From positions 1 to 26,121 of the forward strand of contig JAZSJD010000097.1 in the NCBI GenBank assembly GCA_045534165.1: DNA of 26,121 bases. The letters are read 5' to 3'. The DNA is from SIG575 sp045534165 (GTDB taxonomy: Bacteria; Bacillota; Clostridia; Oscillospirales; Acutalibacteraceae). The position numbers and the translations under genes are program-made. This document shows, in pieces, positions 13,733 through 21,954 of this stretch; position 1 is the first letter of the stretch, and each line of letters opens with the position of its first letter. Under the pieces are notes generated by a model, which saw nothing but the letters and a program-made list of their open reading frames with translations, ran no database searches and was not told the DNA's origin.

Positions 13733-15504
13733 TCCCACTCACCGCCCTTTAACAAAAGTTCTGCATCGCGACTTAAACTACCCTGACCTTCAGCATATAT
13801 TGCATCAATTTCTTTTTCTGCATTTCTGAAAGCATCGCTTTCAAATTCAGTGTAGTTCCAGTCAATAAATTTCTGACGCATACGATTCAGGAAAATTCGT
13901 GCATCATCTTTATTATCAAGATCATATACGCTTCCAAGAATGTATACAAGCTTATCTGTAACGTAACGCTGACGTGCAGTTGTGCAGTTAGCATCAACCG
14001 GATCAAATGAGTTCTGCTGTAAATAAACAGAATCAAGCATTTCTGCTTTAAGGTAAATAACATAATCTGCAAGGCTTGTGCCTTCTTCACCGACAACCTT
14101 CATCATTGAGCCGATTTCATCACCATGAAGAAGAATATTCTTAAGATAACCTGATTTTGCAGATTCTGTAACTGTATTATATTTTGACCATGAAATAAGG
14201 GGGTCAATTGCAGGATATTTTCTTGCATCCGAACGTTCTCGTGAAAGACCGTGGAATGCACCTACAACTTTAAGTGTTGCCTGAGTAACAGGTTCTTCAA
14301 AGTTACCGCCTGCAGGAGAAACTGTACCGCCGATTGTAACTGAACCTTTGCTTCCGTCAGGAAGGAGCACACAACCTGCTCTTTCATAGAAAGCGGCAAT
14401 ATATGATTCAAGGTATGCAGGGAAAGCTTCTTCACCGGGAATTTCTTAAAGTCTGCCTGACATTTCACGCATTGCCTGTGCCCAACGTGATGTGGAGTCA
14501 GCAAGCATCAATACGTTAAGACCCATCTGTCTGTAATATTCAGCAAGTGTTACTGCTGTGTAAACTGATGCTTCACGGGAAGCAACGGGCATTGATGAAG
14601 TATTACATACAATAATTGTTCTCTCCATAAGAGAACGTCCTGTTTTCGGGTCTGTAAGTTCAGGGAATTCTGTAAGAGTTTCAACAACTTCACCTGCACG
14701 TTCACCGCAAGCAGCAATGATAACAATATCAACATCTGCATATTTTGATGTAGTGTGCTGTAAAACTGTTTTACCTGCACCGAAAGGACCGGGGGTACAA
14801 TAAGTTCCGCCTTTTGCCACAGGGAAGAATGAGTCAATAAGACGCACCTTTGTTTCCATTGTTTCTGTAGGTGCAAGTCGCTCACTATAGCATTTCACTG
14901 CACGTTTTACAGGCCATCTGAAAGCCATTGAAACAGGAATTTCTCTGCCTCTTTCGTCAGAAAGCACTGCAACCGTTTCGGTTACTGTATATTCACCTTT
15001 ATCTGCAATTGATTTAAGAGTGTAATTTCCGAGCAGATAGAAAGGTACAAAAATTTTATGTGTGAAAGGTCCTTCGGGAACTGTGCCTAAATATTCACCG
15101 GCACGTAAGTTATCGCCGATTTTTGCTGTAGGAGTGAACTCCCATTTCTTTTCTGCATCAAGTCCGTCAGCATAGTTGCCTCTTTCAAGGAACCAACCTG
15201 CCTGTTCTGCCAATATGGGCAACGGATTCTGAAGTCCGTCATAAATCTGACCGAGAAGACCCGGGCCTAACTGTGCAGAGAGCATTTCGCCTGTGAAATC
15301 AACATCGTCACCGCATTTAATGCCACCTGTCATTTCATATACCTGAATTTGTGCAATGTTTCCGCGTATACGGATAACCTCGCTTTTGAGTTTTGTATTA
15401 TCAACATTAACGTAGCAAATTTCGTTCATAGAAACGCTGCCATCAAACCTTACTGATACAAGGTTGCCATTAATACTTACTACTTTACCTTTATTTTCGG
15501 CCAT
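13729..15504 (-). pseudogene. ntpA: V-type ATPase catalytic subunit A, interrupted by an in-frame TAA
   Basis: The catalytic ATP-hydrolysing head subunit, 592 codons in one unbroken frame apart from one internal stop. The N-terminal part (352 codons, 14446-15504) has the Walker A motif GPFGAGKT (Lys245), the catalytic Glu268 in CGERAGE, and SRWAQAMREMSGRL. Codon 353 is TAA where the family has glutamate (GRLEEMPGEE). The frame then continues without a shift as EIPGEEAFPAYLES to the normal C-terminus at 13729. The total length equals the normal family length (about 590). One base change (GAA to TAA) explains this. It could be a sequencing error, a recent mutation, or readthrough. The ATG overlaps the stop of the upstream gene (TAATG), with GGAGG before it. 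Confidence 0.9.
14446..14448 (-). other. In-frame premature TAA in the subunit A gene
   Basis: On the minus strand the codons read CTT TAA GAA ATT CCC GGT. Family proteins have L-E-E-(M/I)-P-G here, so a single G-to-T change in the first GAA is enough. Both sides stay in the same frame, which rules out an insertion or deletion. Confidence 0.95.
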
Positions 15505-16058
15505 TATATAACCTCCGATCTGTTTTTATCCATAATGGAGCTGTAGATATTTCTGTATGCAGTTTCTCCGCTTTCCGAGTCAAATTTTCTTATGCGTTCA
15601 ATTATTTTCAGTTTAAGTCCGTAATAAAACACAAATTCCTCTGAGAATGAATCCATAGGTCTGAGGGATTCAAGAAAATCAAGACGGTAGCGATTAAGAA
15701 ATTTTTCTGCTTCCATAGGGCTTTCAATTTCAACAGCAGTACGTACTGCTTGCAGAAGTGCCGGAGAAAACAAATCATTTTCCGTATCAAAAGATTTATT
15801 CATTTTCTCTGCACGGAGTTTTCCCAGCGCAAAGCGGAGATTTCTTTCGCCCTCGTTCCACTGTTCAATCAGAGCTGACATTGATTTTTCAGGATTTCTC
15901 GGTGGCATAAGGGTTAATTTTTTCAATTCACCCTGTGCTTTTTTGCTGAGAAACCTCTGACAAAGCTCCATAAACCTTTCCTCTGTAATAGGCAGAGGTG
16001 TGTTTTCGGAAATTCCGTCAAGGGACGGTAATTGAGATATCAGATAATATTCTGCCAT
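15504..16058 (-). CDS. DUF2764-family protein of V-ATPase operons
   Basis: A 184-residue protein recognised as DUF2764 by its start (AEYYLISQLPSLDG), its place and its all-helical make-up. The family is found between the E and A genes of V-ATPase operons in Bacteroidetes and spirochaetes. No biochemical role is firmly established to my knowledge. As the operon has no subunit C gene, it may take the place of C in joining rotor and membrane part (inference). Its ATG comes two bases after the subunit E stop, and its TAA shares a base with the ATG of subunit A. Confidence 0.8.
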   Translation of the reverse strand: MAEYYLISQLPSLDGISENTPLPITEERFMELCQRFLSKKAQGELKKLTLMPPRNPEKSMSALIEQWNEGERNLRFALGKLRAEKMNKSFDTENDLFSPALLQAVRTAVEIESPMEAEKFLNRYRLDFLESLRPMDSFSEEFVFYYGLKLKIIERIRKFDSESGETAYRNIYSSIMDKNRSEVI

Positions 16059-16060
16059 AA

Positions 16061-16669
16061 TTATTCAGCCTCTTTCAGAAGTGCAGTAACTTTGGGGCTG
16101 AGATAGTTTGCAAGCATATCTGTAACAGCTTCTGCAGAATAATCATAATAAACTGTTCCGTTATCAGTTGCAATACGGAAACCACCGTCAAAATTATCAT
16201 TTGCTCTGAGTGTAACACCGCCAAGCATTTTTGTTTTTAATTCTGCAAGCAATGCACCCTCAAGTTTTGCAAGGTCATCACTTCCCAGAATCACAGAAAT
16301 ATCTTCTGCTTCAGGTTTACCTGCCCAGCATTCAATTGCATTGATAATAAGTTTTGCAAAATCATCTGATGAATAAACTGCATTCACATTGCTGCCCACA
16401 ATCGCTTTAAGTTCTCTTGTAACACTTTCTCTGAATGAGATAAGCAAGTTACGACCTGCCTGACGGATTGCATCTTCACCGGATTTTACAGTTTTTTCAG
16501 TTTCAATTTTTGCATCAGCAATAATCTTATCTGCCTTTTTCTGTGCATCGGAGATGATTTTTTCAGCCTCAGCTTTTGCAGAAACAAGAATTGCTTCTGC
16601 CTGTGATTCAGCTGCTTGAACACCGTCTTTTTTAATCTGGGCAATAAGTTCTTCAAGTTGTATTTCCAT
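16061..16669 (-). CDS. ntpE: V-type ATPase subunit E, peripheral stalk
   Basis: A 202-residue peripheral stalk subunit that holds the head still against the membrane stator. Residues about 1-95 form a long alanine- and lysine-rich coiled coil (AEAEKIISDAQKKADKII region). The globular C-terminal domain (about 100-200) includes FDGGFRIATDNGTVYYD, a typical E-subunit stretch. AAGGAG lies 8 bases before the ATG. It is the first gene of the operon, behind a strong promoter and a hairpin leader. A separate G/H stalk gene, its usual partner, is not seen. Confidence 0.9.
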   Translation of the reverse strand: MEIQLEELIAQIKKDGVQAAESQAEAILVSAKAEAEKIISDAQKKADKIIADAKIETEKTVKSGEDAIRQAGRNLLISFRESVTRELKAIVGSNVNAVYSSDDFAKLIINAIECWAGKPEAEDISVILGSDDLAKLEGALLAELKTKMLGGVTLRANDNFDGGFRIATDNGTVYYDYSAEAVTDMLANYLSPKVTALLKEAE

Positions 16670-16720
16670 TATACATTCTCCTTTTCAGTCTGTTCTTATA
16701 TTATGAGAATTTTATAAAAA

Positions 16721-16779
16721 AGCAAAAAAGAACCAACATCCTCTGCAGTCAGCTGGTTCCTAAAAACATTATTGGTTCT
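16721..16779 (-). promoter_or_regulatory. Attenuator-like leader of the V-ATPase operon
   Basis: In the leader RNA (minus strand), GAACCA (16759-16754) can pair with TGGTTC (16735-16730). That arm is followed at once by TTTTTTGC and more T, the form of an intrinsic terminator. An earlier segment AGAACCAA (16779-16772) can pair even better (8 bp) with the same TTGGTTCT arm (16736-16729). Two competing 5' arms for one 3' arm suggest conditional termination. No effector or known riboswitch class was recognised. Confidence 0.5.
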
Positions 16780-16788
16780 ATACAATTT

Positions 16789-16816
16789 ATTATACCACAA
16801 GTTCTTTTTTTGTCAA
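16789..16816 (-). promoter_or_regulatory. Promoter of the V-ATPase operon
   Basis: On the minus strand, a perfect -35 box TTGACA (16811-16816), a 16-base spacer and a perfect -10 box TATAAT (16789-16794). Transcription would begin near 16782, about 110 bases before the subunit E start codon. Confidence 0.85.
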
Positions 16817-16976
16817 TAATTTTATACGTTACAAAAGATAAAAATGCAATTATTTATTATACAGATAAGTTTTATAAACAGCCCATACCACTGCAATTTC
16901 TCTCAACCGTTTATCTTCTGTTGTTTCTCCTGTTTAATTGCTTGATTTTCTTATTTCACTATGATATCATAACTTA

Positions 16977-17038
16977 TTGACCGGGGAACTGAAAAACATA
17001 TTATATACTGAGTAAATCTGACCGTAATATGTATCAGT
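16977..17038 (+). promoter_or_regulatory. Promoter and inverted repeat before the MFS transporter gene
   Basis: TTGACC (16977-16982) and TATTAT (16999-17004), 16 bases apart, form a plausible promoter. A two-part inverted repeat overlaps it: ACTGA (16988-16992) with TCAGT (17034-17038), and CATATTA (16997-17003) with TAATATG (17025-17031). It could be an operator for a sugar-responsive regulator or a hairpin in the leader. The rest of the 16817-17074 gap shows nothing I can name. Confidence 0.5.
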
Positions 17039-17074
17039 TTTTATCATAAATTTATTTTTTGGGGGCAATTAAAC

Positions 17075-18256
17075 TTGGCAACTATACTCCTTATTGTAAT
17101 TTACATCGCATTTATAGGTCTTGGAGTTCCTGATTCACTTATCGGTTCTGCATGGCCTGCTATTCATACTGAACTCAATATCCCCGTTGAGTCTGTGAGT
17201 GTTCTTACATTTCTCATTTCCGGTTGCACTGTGTTATCAAGTATGTTCAGTGCAAGAATTCTCAACAAACTGGGAACTGCTAAAGTTACTGCTTTCAGTA
17301 CTGCTATGACTGCATTGGCATTGCTGGGCTATTCTTTTGTTCCGTCTTTCTGGTTTATGATTCCGTTAGCTGTTGTTCTCGGACTTGGCGCAGGCGCAAT
17401 AGATTCAGGGCTTAATAACTATGTAGCTCTTCACTGCAAAGCAAGTCATATGAATTTTCTCCACTGCTTTTATGGTGTTGGTGTATCACTAAGCCCCTAC
17501 CTTATGTCCTATGCATTAAGCAACATCGGCTGGCGTGGTGGCTATCGCTATGCTTTTTATGTTCAGTTAGGTATTGCAATATTGCTGATTGTGTCTGTTC
17601 CTTTATGGAAAAAATCTTCTTCAGCCGAAGAAACAGAAGAAGAAAAAGGCGTAAATCTTACTCTTTTGCAGATGGCTAAAAAATCAGAAGTACGTTTGGT
17701 ATGGCTTATTATGCTTGTCACCAATGCAATTGAATATGCCTGCGGAGTATGGGGAAGTACATATCTTGTAGAAGAAAAAGGATTTGAGATAAAATACGGT
17801 GCACTTGCACTGACAATATATTATGTGGGCATGTCAATCGGACGTTTTGTTTCCGGTTTACTTGCTGATAAAATCAGCACATGGAAGCGTATCGGCATAG
17901 GCACTGCTATTCTTGCTCCTGCTATTATAATTATGCTTCTGCCCTTACCGGGAGTATTTTCTGTTGTCGGCTTGTTCCTCATAGGTCTTGGCAATGGTTC
18001 TATTTATCCGAATATGATACACCTGACACCCCACAACTTCGGAAAAGAAGTTTCACAATCAATTATGGGTTCACAGATCGCCTTCGCTTACATCGGTGTT
18101 ATGTTAGCACCACCTGCAGTAAGCCTTATAAGCGGAGTGTTGGGAATAAAAGTATATCCTGTCCTGCTTGCTGTACTTTATGTGGCAATGGTTATTGCTC
18201 TGAAATGTTTTATCAGACGTTTGAAAAAACATGGAAGATATAATGCAAATATCTGA
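17075..18256 (+). CDS. MFS transporter, probably sugar uptake
   Basis: A 393-residue transporter of the major facilitator superfamily with about 12 membrane helices. Two six-helix halves are joined by a cytoplasmic loop (about 178-200) rich in lysine and glutamate. Helix 1 starts immediately (ATILLIVIYIAFIGLG), and GLGAGAIDSGLNNYV in helix 4 resembles the FucP/YbjJ-like sugar MFS groups. The start is TTG at 17075, 9 bases after GGGGG; no better ATG precedes the first helix. The gene is 20 bases upstream of a GH106-like glycosidase, so both probably serve uptake and breakdown of one glycan or oligosaccharide. The substrate is inferred only from that neighbour. Confidence 0.85.
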   Translation: MATILLIVIYIAFIGLGVPDSLIGSAWPAIHTELNIPVESVSVLTFLISGCTVLSSMFSARILNKLGTAKVTAFSTAMTALALLGYSFVPSFWFMIPLAVVLGLGAGAIDSGLNNYVALHCKASHMNFLHCFYGVGVSLSPYLMSYALSNIGWRGGYRYAFYVQLGIAILLIVSVPLWKKSSSAEETEEEKGVNLTLLQMAKKSEVRLVWLIMLVTNAIEYACGVWGSTYLVEEKGFEIKYGALALTIYYVGMSIGRFVSGLLADKISTWKRIGIGTAILAPAIIIMLLPLPGVFSVVGLFLIGLGNGSIYPNMIHLTPHNFGKEVSQSIMGSQIAFAYIGVMLAPPAVSLISGVLGIKVYPVLLAVLYVAMVIALKCFIRRLKKHGRYNANI

Positions 18257-18276
18257 ATTTGTAAAGGTGTTCTATA

Positions 18277-20721
18277 ATGAAAAACAATGATAAATTCGAT
18301 TTAAACAGTTTCATCTCCCCTGATGTTTCATTTTCGCCTGTATATATCTGGGTGTGGAATGATATCTGCACCTGTGAAATTATAGATGCTCAGCTTGCAG
18401 AAATGCAGAATCTGGGCATACGTGCATTTTATATTCTTCCCGAACCGAAAAATTTCCGACCTGACAGTATGCCTACAAACCTTAAACCCGACTATCTCTC
18501 CAAAGAATACTTCAATCTCTGTGCTTATGCCATAAAAAAAGGCAAAACACTTGGTATGAATTGTTGGATTTATGATGAAGGCGGTTGGCCCTCAGGCAGT
18601 GCATGCGGAAAAGTAATAAAAGATCATCCTGAATATGCACGTCAGGTGCTGAAATTTTACCAGCGTTCATTTTCCAAAGGAGATATGTATAAAAAGACAA
18701 GCCCTGATGTTCTTGCTGCTTTTCCCAATGATAAGGAAATCATTGAAGAAGGTTATATATTTCCCCAAGATACTGTTGTAACTGAATATATTGCAGAAAA
18801 AGAAAACGGCAGTTATCCCGACTTACTCAACAAGAAAGCAACGGAATATTTTATTGAAATTACTCATCAGAAATATGCTGAAACTTTGAAAAACGAGTTC
18901 AGCCATACTGTTTCAGCAGTGTTTACAGATGAGCCGAAAGCACCGTTGATGCCTTTCAATGAAGAATTAGAAAAGAAATATGAAACAGCATACGGTGAAT
19001 CAATATTACCTCACCTTCCGTTGATTGCAAAAAGAACAACGCTCACAGAAGAAAACGTTCACATATTGCACCGCTGGTATGATTTATGCAGCCGTATGTT
19101 CTGCGAAAATTTTCTTCTGCCTTGTAAAAAGTGGGCAAATGAAAACGGAATTGCTTTTATAGGACATCTGGATAAAGACCACGACCCTCTCGGTTGTATG
19201 GATGGTGGCGGAAACTTTAACCTGATGCGTGCTCTCAGATGTTTTGATATTCCTGGAATTGACATTATATGGCGTCAGCTTTACCCTGAAAATAAAATCG
19301 CAAGCAAAGACGATATGAACGCTTACAACGGATTTTTCCCCAGATATGCTTCATCTGCTGCCGCACAGAACGGTACAAAATTTGCAATGAGTGAAGTTTT
19401 CGGTGTGGCAGGACCGGGACTCACTTACGATATAATGAGATATACTGTAGGCTATCAGGCTGTGCACGGAATAAACATATTTAATCCCTTTAATTTCCCA
19501 CTCGGTCGTACAGGTCAGCTTCTTGCTCAGGAACTTCCGATTTTTACAGAGAATCAGATTTTCTACAGTTATCTCGGTCAGTTCAATCGTTATACAGAGC
19601 GGTTATCTTATGTATCTTCTCTGGGAGAACGGCTATGCGAAACAGGTCTTTATTATCCTGTTTCTGATTTCCAGGGTGGTCTTAAATCAGAGATGATAGC
19701 CAAAGAGTTCGATATTCTCGGCAGAGAACTCGAAGATAAAATGGTGGATTTTGATATTGTTGACGATGATGTTATACAGTGTGCGGAAATAACCGATGAA
19801 GGTTTTATGCACATAGGCAGAGCAAAATACAAAAATATCATTATCCCCAAAGATGCTCATATACCCCAAGATACTCAAAGGGCATTGGACAGTTTTATAA
19901 AACATGGTGGCAGAGTTTCTTATGAGCTTACAAATCTCGCCCCTGTGATTAAGGTTGACGGTAACGGATTACGTGCAATGCACAGAAAAACTGATAATGC
20001 TGAAATTTTTTGTCTGTTCAGAGAAACGGAAGAAAATGCGGATTACAAAATTTACTTACCTTCTTCAAGTGGATATCTGCTTGATGCGGAAAATGGTAAA
20101 TTACAGAAATTACAAACTGAAAACGGCATTCTTAATCTCTCACTTGCCATAGGTGAAACAGCTGTAATTTTACTTACAGATGAACAACTGAATGCCCAAA
20201 AGAAAAAAGAATTCAAAACAAAAACCCAAATCCGTAATAACTTTATGTTCAGTAAAAAAACGGAACTCATCTGTAACGAAAACGGTTTTGAAAATATAAT
20301 ACATTCTGAAAACTCAGTTCCCATCAGCCTTGGTGATTGGTCTTATTTAACCGGCAGTGCTTACTCAGGCAGTGGTGTTTATGAAACAACATTTACACTC
20401 CCAACCGAAAAAGCAGGTCAGGAAGCCGAAATTGACCTTGGTGATGTGCATTTCGTAGCTTCCGTATATCTCAACAACCAATTTTCAGGAACACGTCTTA
20501 TGCCTCCGTACAGATTTAAAATACCCGAGGGACTACTGCAAAAAGAAAACAAACTGAAAATAGTTGTGACCAACACATCAGCTAATTGGTATGTACATAC
20601 CGACTACTTTGACAAATGGCAGACAGAAGAATTATCTCCCTATTTTGACGGAGAAAAAGAGTCAGCAAAAAGCTCTGTATCAGGTGGTTTATACGGACCT
20701 GTTGTAATATATACAGAATAA
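18277..20721 (+). CDS. GH106-like glycoside hydrolase, putative alpha-L-rhamnosidase
   Basis: An 814-residue enzyme resembling family GH106 and its relatives, which remove L-rhamnose or similar sugars. The N-terminal motif WVWND (25-29) with the following E-I-I-D-A-Q-L pattern is typical, as is WIYDEGGWPSG (97-107). FTDEP (216-220) and SEVFGVAGPG (about 372-381) supply likely acidic active-site residues. A galactose-binding-like beta-sandwich (about 685-800, with VYLNNQFSG) lies at the C-terminus. There is no signal peptide, so it acts in the cytoplasm on imported oligosaccharides. AAGGTG lies 7 bases before the ATG. It is the second gene after the MFS transporter. Exact substrate specificity cannot be read from sequence. 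Confidence 0.8.
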   Translation: MKNNDKFDLNSFISPDVSFSPVYIWVWNDICTCEIIDAQLAEMQNLGIRAFYILPEPKNFRPDSMPTNLKPDYLSKEYFNLCAYAIKKGKTLGMNCWIYDEGGWPSGSACGKVIKDHPEYARQVLKFYQRSFSKGDMYKKTSPDVLAAFPNDKEIIEEGYIFPQDTVVTEYIAEKENGSYPDLLNKKATEYFIEITHQKYAETLKNEFSHTVSAVFTDEPKAPLMPFNEELEKKYETAYGESILPHLPLIAKRTTLTEENVHILHRWYDLCSRMFCENFLLPCKKWANENGIAFIGHLDKDHDPLGCMDGGGNFNLMRALRCFDIPGIDIIWRQLYPENKIASKDDMNAYNGFFPRYASSAAAQNGTKFAMSEVFGVAGPGLTYDIMRYTVGYQAVHGINIFNPFNFPLGRTGQLLAQELPIFTENQIFYSYLGQFNRYTERLSYVSSLGERLCETGLYYPVSDFQGGLKSEMIAKEFDILGRELEDKMVDFDIVDDDVIQCAEITDEGFMHIGRAKYKNIIIPKDAHIPQDTQRALDSFIKHGGRVSYELTNLAPVIKVDGNGLRAMHRKTDNAEIFCLFRETEENADYKIYLPSSSGYLLDAENGKLQKLQTENGILNLSLAIGETAVILLTDEQLNAQKKKEFKTKTQIRNNFMFSKKTELICNENGFENIIHSENSVPISLGDWSYLTGSAYSGSGVYETTFTLPTEKAGQEAEIDLGDVHFVASVYLNNQFSGTRLMPPYRFKIPEGLLQKENKLKIVVTNTSANWYVHTDYFDKWQTEELSPYFDGEKESAKSSVSGGLYGPVVIYTE

Positions 20722-20751
20722 GATTTCTGACTTTCCGGACATATAATTCAT

Positions 20752-20802
20752 AAAAAAAGCGTTGCATTCGGGAAATCACCACTCCCTCCTGCAACGTTTT
20801 TT
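20752..20802. terminator. Bidirectional terminator, copy 3 of a dispersed family
   Basis: GCGTTGCA and TGCAACG arms with A-runs and T-runs on both sides. It lies between the glycosidase gene (plus) and the reverse transcriptase gene (minus), so it should stop transcription from both and marks the right-hand limit of the retron locus. Confidence 0.85.
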
Positions 20803-20813
20803 GTTATTCATTT

Positions 20814-21737
20814 TTATATTCTTTCTGCATTATATTCCATTAACCAATCCCGATACTTTTTCATATCTGTATTGTCAGGTTCGACTGATAAAACATAATT
20901 TATCCTGCCAAGTAATTTTGGTATATAAGTTTCAGGAACTTGGGAGATATGGGCTGTTTTAAGATGGGATTCAACACCAAATTTCATACAGTAATACATT
21001 TCCTGTCGGATCTTCTTTTTATATGAATCTGAAATGCTTAATTTTTCATTAACAACAATGCCGGTTACAGTCTGCCTCTGACCTTTTCCTGCAACAACGG
21101 TTTTTTTCTTATTTAAAGTGAAACCAAGTTTTTTCAGTTCACTCTTCACACGTTTAATAACACTACCCGGAACAAAATCACCGGAGAAGGTCATATCATC
21201 ACAATAACGGGTATATGTTATTCCCTTCTTTGAACACCACAAACCGATTTCATTATCAAAATCACGCATAATAATATTTGAAACAGCAGGAGAAGTAGGT
21301 GCACCCTGAGGCAAAGCGCCTCTGTAAAGGCACAGAATTGAAAGCAAACCGCTGATTTGTGCAGAATATCTTTTTTCTGTAAACACTTTTTCTTTTAAGA
21401 GATTATAACCGATATTATCAAAAAAGTGCTTTATATCAAGTTTTAATAACACCTGCTTTCCTGTATGTAAACAGGCATTTAATTTAGTACTTCCGCCCGG
21501 TTTATATGCAGTTGCATAGGGTGAAATTTCTTCCCATAACAACAGTTTGTTATTTATAACGCGTTGAATCATTTTAAGAGATTCTGTGGGAACATTAAGC
21601 CTTCTGTATTCACCATTTTCTTTAGGAATTTTCACAGAATGGTAGTGCTTGTGTATACGGTTGGCAACAGAATACAGAAATTTTTCTGAAAAGCCCAAAT
21701 CATTTTCCAGGGAGGAAAACTCCTTGTAAACTATCAT
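20814..21737 (-). CDS. Retron-type reverse transcriptase
   Basis: A 307-residue reverse transcriptase expected to make msDNA from the RNA just upstream. Motifs in order: retron-specific NACLH (NAxxH, 87-91), LDIKHFF (100-106), QGAPTSP (144-150), the catalytic YCDD (178-181; most relatives have YADD), and the retron-specific VTG (224-226). Having both NAxxH and VTG separates it from group II intron and DGR enzymes. The length suits retrons. I chose ATG 21737: the sequence further upstream in the same frame belongs to the structured RNA, and GGGAGG (21749-21754) lies 11 bases before the start. It is the last gene of the moxR-VWA-ncRNA-RT cluster, closed by the terminator at 20752-20802. Confidence 0.93.
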   Translation of the reverse strand: MIVYKEFSSLENDLGFSEKFLYSVANRIHKHYHSVKIPKENGEYRRLNVPTESLKMIQRVINNKLLLWEEISPYATAYKPGGSTKLNACLHTGKQVLLKLDIKHFFDNIGYNLLKEKVFTEKRYSAQISGLLSILCLYRGALPQGAPTSPAVSNIIMRDFDNEIGLWCSKKGITYTRYCDDMTFSGDFVPGSVIKRVKSELKKLGFTLNKKKTVVAGKGQRQTVTGIVVNEKLSISDSYKKKIRQEMYYCMKFGVESHLKTAHISQVPETYIPKLLGRINYVLSVEPDNTDMKKYRDWLMEYNAERI

Positions 21738-21761
21738 TATGAAATTTTCCTCCCTTCTCTT

Positions 21762-21953
21762 GCGGAACAGAACATAGTGGATATCGAAGCGACACAGCTG
21801 TATACTGAGCCCTGACCAAGGGCTTTTGATACAGCGAGTAAGCTTTGATTGAATGAATTGAGCGAAGTGAAAGCAATGAATACTGCACACTTCTGCATTC
21901 CGACAACGACTCGCTGCCGGTGCCAAAAAACTTGACATACGCTAGTGTTCCGC
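21762..21953 (-). ncRNA. Candidate retron msr-msd RNA
   Basis: About 192 bases directly before the reverse transcriptase gene. The ends pair: a1 GCGGAACA (21953-21946) with a2 TGTTCCGC (21769-21762). Right after a1 comes CTAGCG, which contains the TAGC context seen around the branching guanosine of retron Ec86. An msr-like region follows with two hairpins (CCGGCA/TGTCGG near 21924-21902, and GAAT..ATTC near 21900-21878). The msd-like part holds a long hairpin: GCTGTAT (21835-21829) with ATACAGC (21803-21797), enclosing AGCCCT and AGGGCT. Outer AAGC/GCTT extends it. It starts two bases after the stop codon of the VWA gene. Exact msDNA ends need experiment. Confidence 0.85.
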
Positions 21954-21954
21954 G

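Noticed and set aside
14446..14448. Genetic code reassignment of TAA
   Set aside because: Other genes in this window end with TAA (for example YfhO-like, DUF2764 and subunit E) at normal family lengths.
14440..14455. Programmed frameshift at CTT TAA in the subunit A gene, as in release factor 2
   Set aside because: A +1 shift would leave the correct frame. The downstream protein continues in the zero frame, so only readthrough or a point change can explain it.
20814..21737. Group II intron or diversity-generating retroelement as source of the reverse transcriptase
   Set aside because: There is no maturase or endonuclease domain, no intron boundary structure, and no template/variable repeat pair. 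NAxxH, VTG and the adjacent paired-end RNA indicate a retron.
21738..21938. N-terminal extension of the reverse transcriptase in the same open frame
   Set aside because: The 67 extra codons have no family similarity, and their DNA is the retron RNA with clear hairpins. The ATG at 21737 fits the family length.
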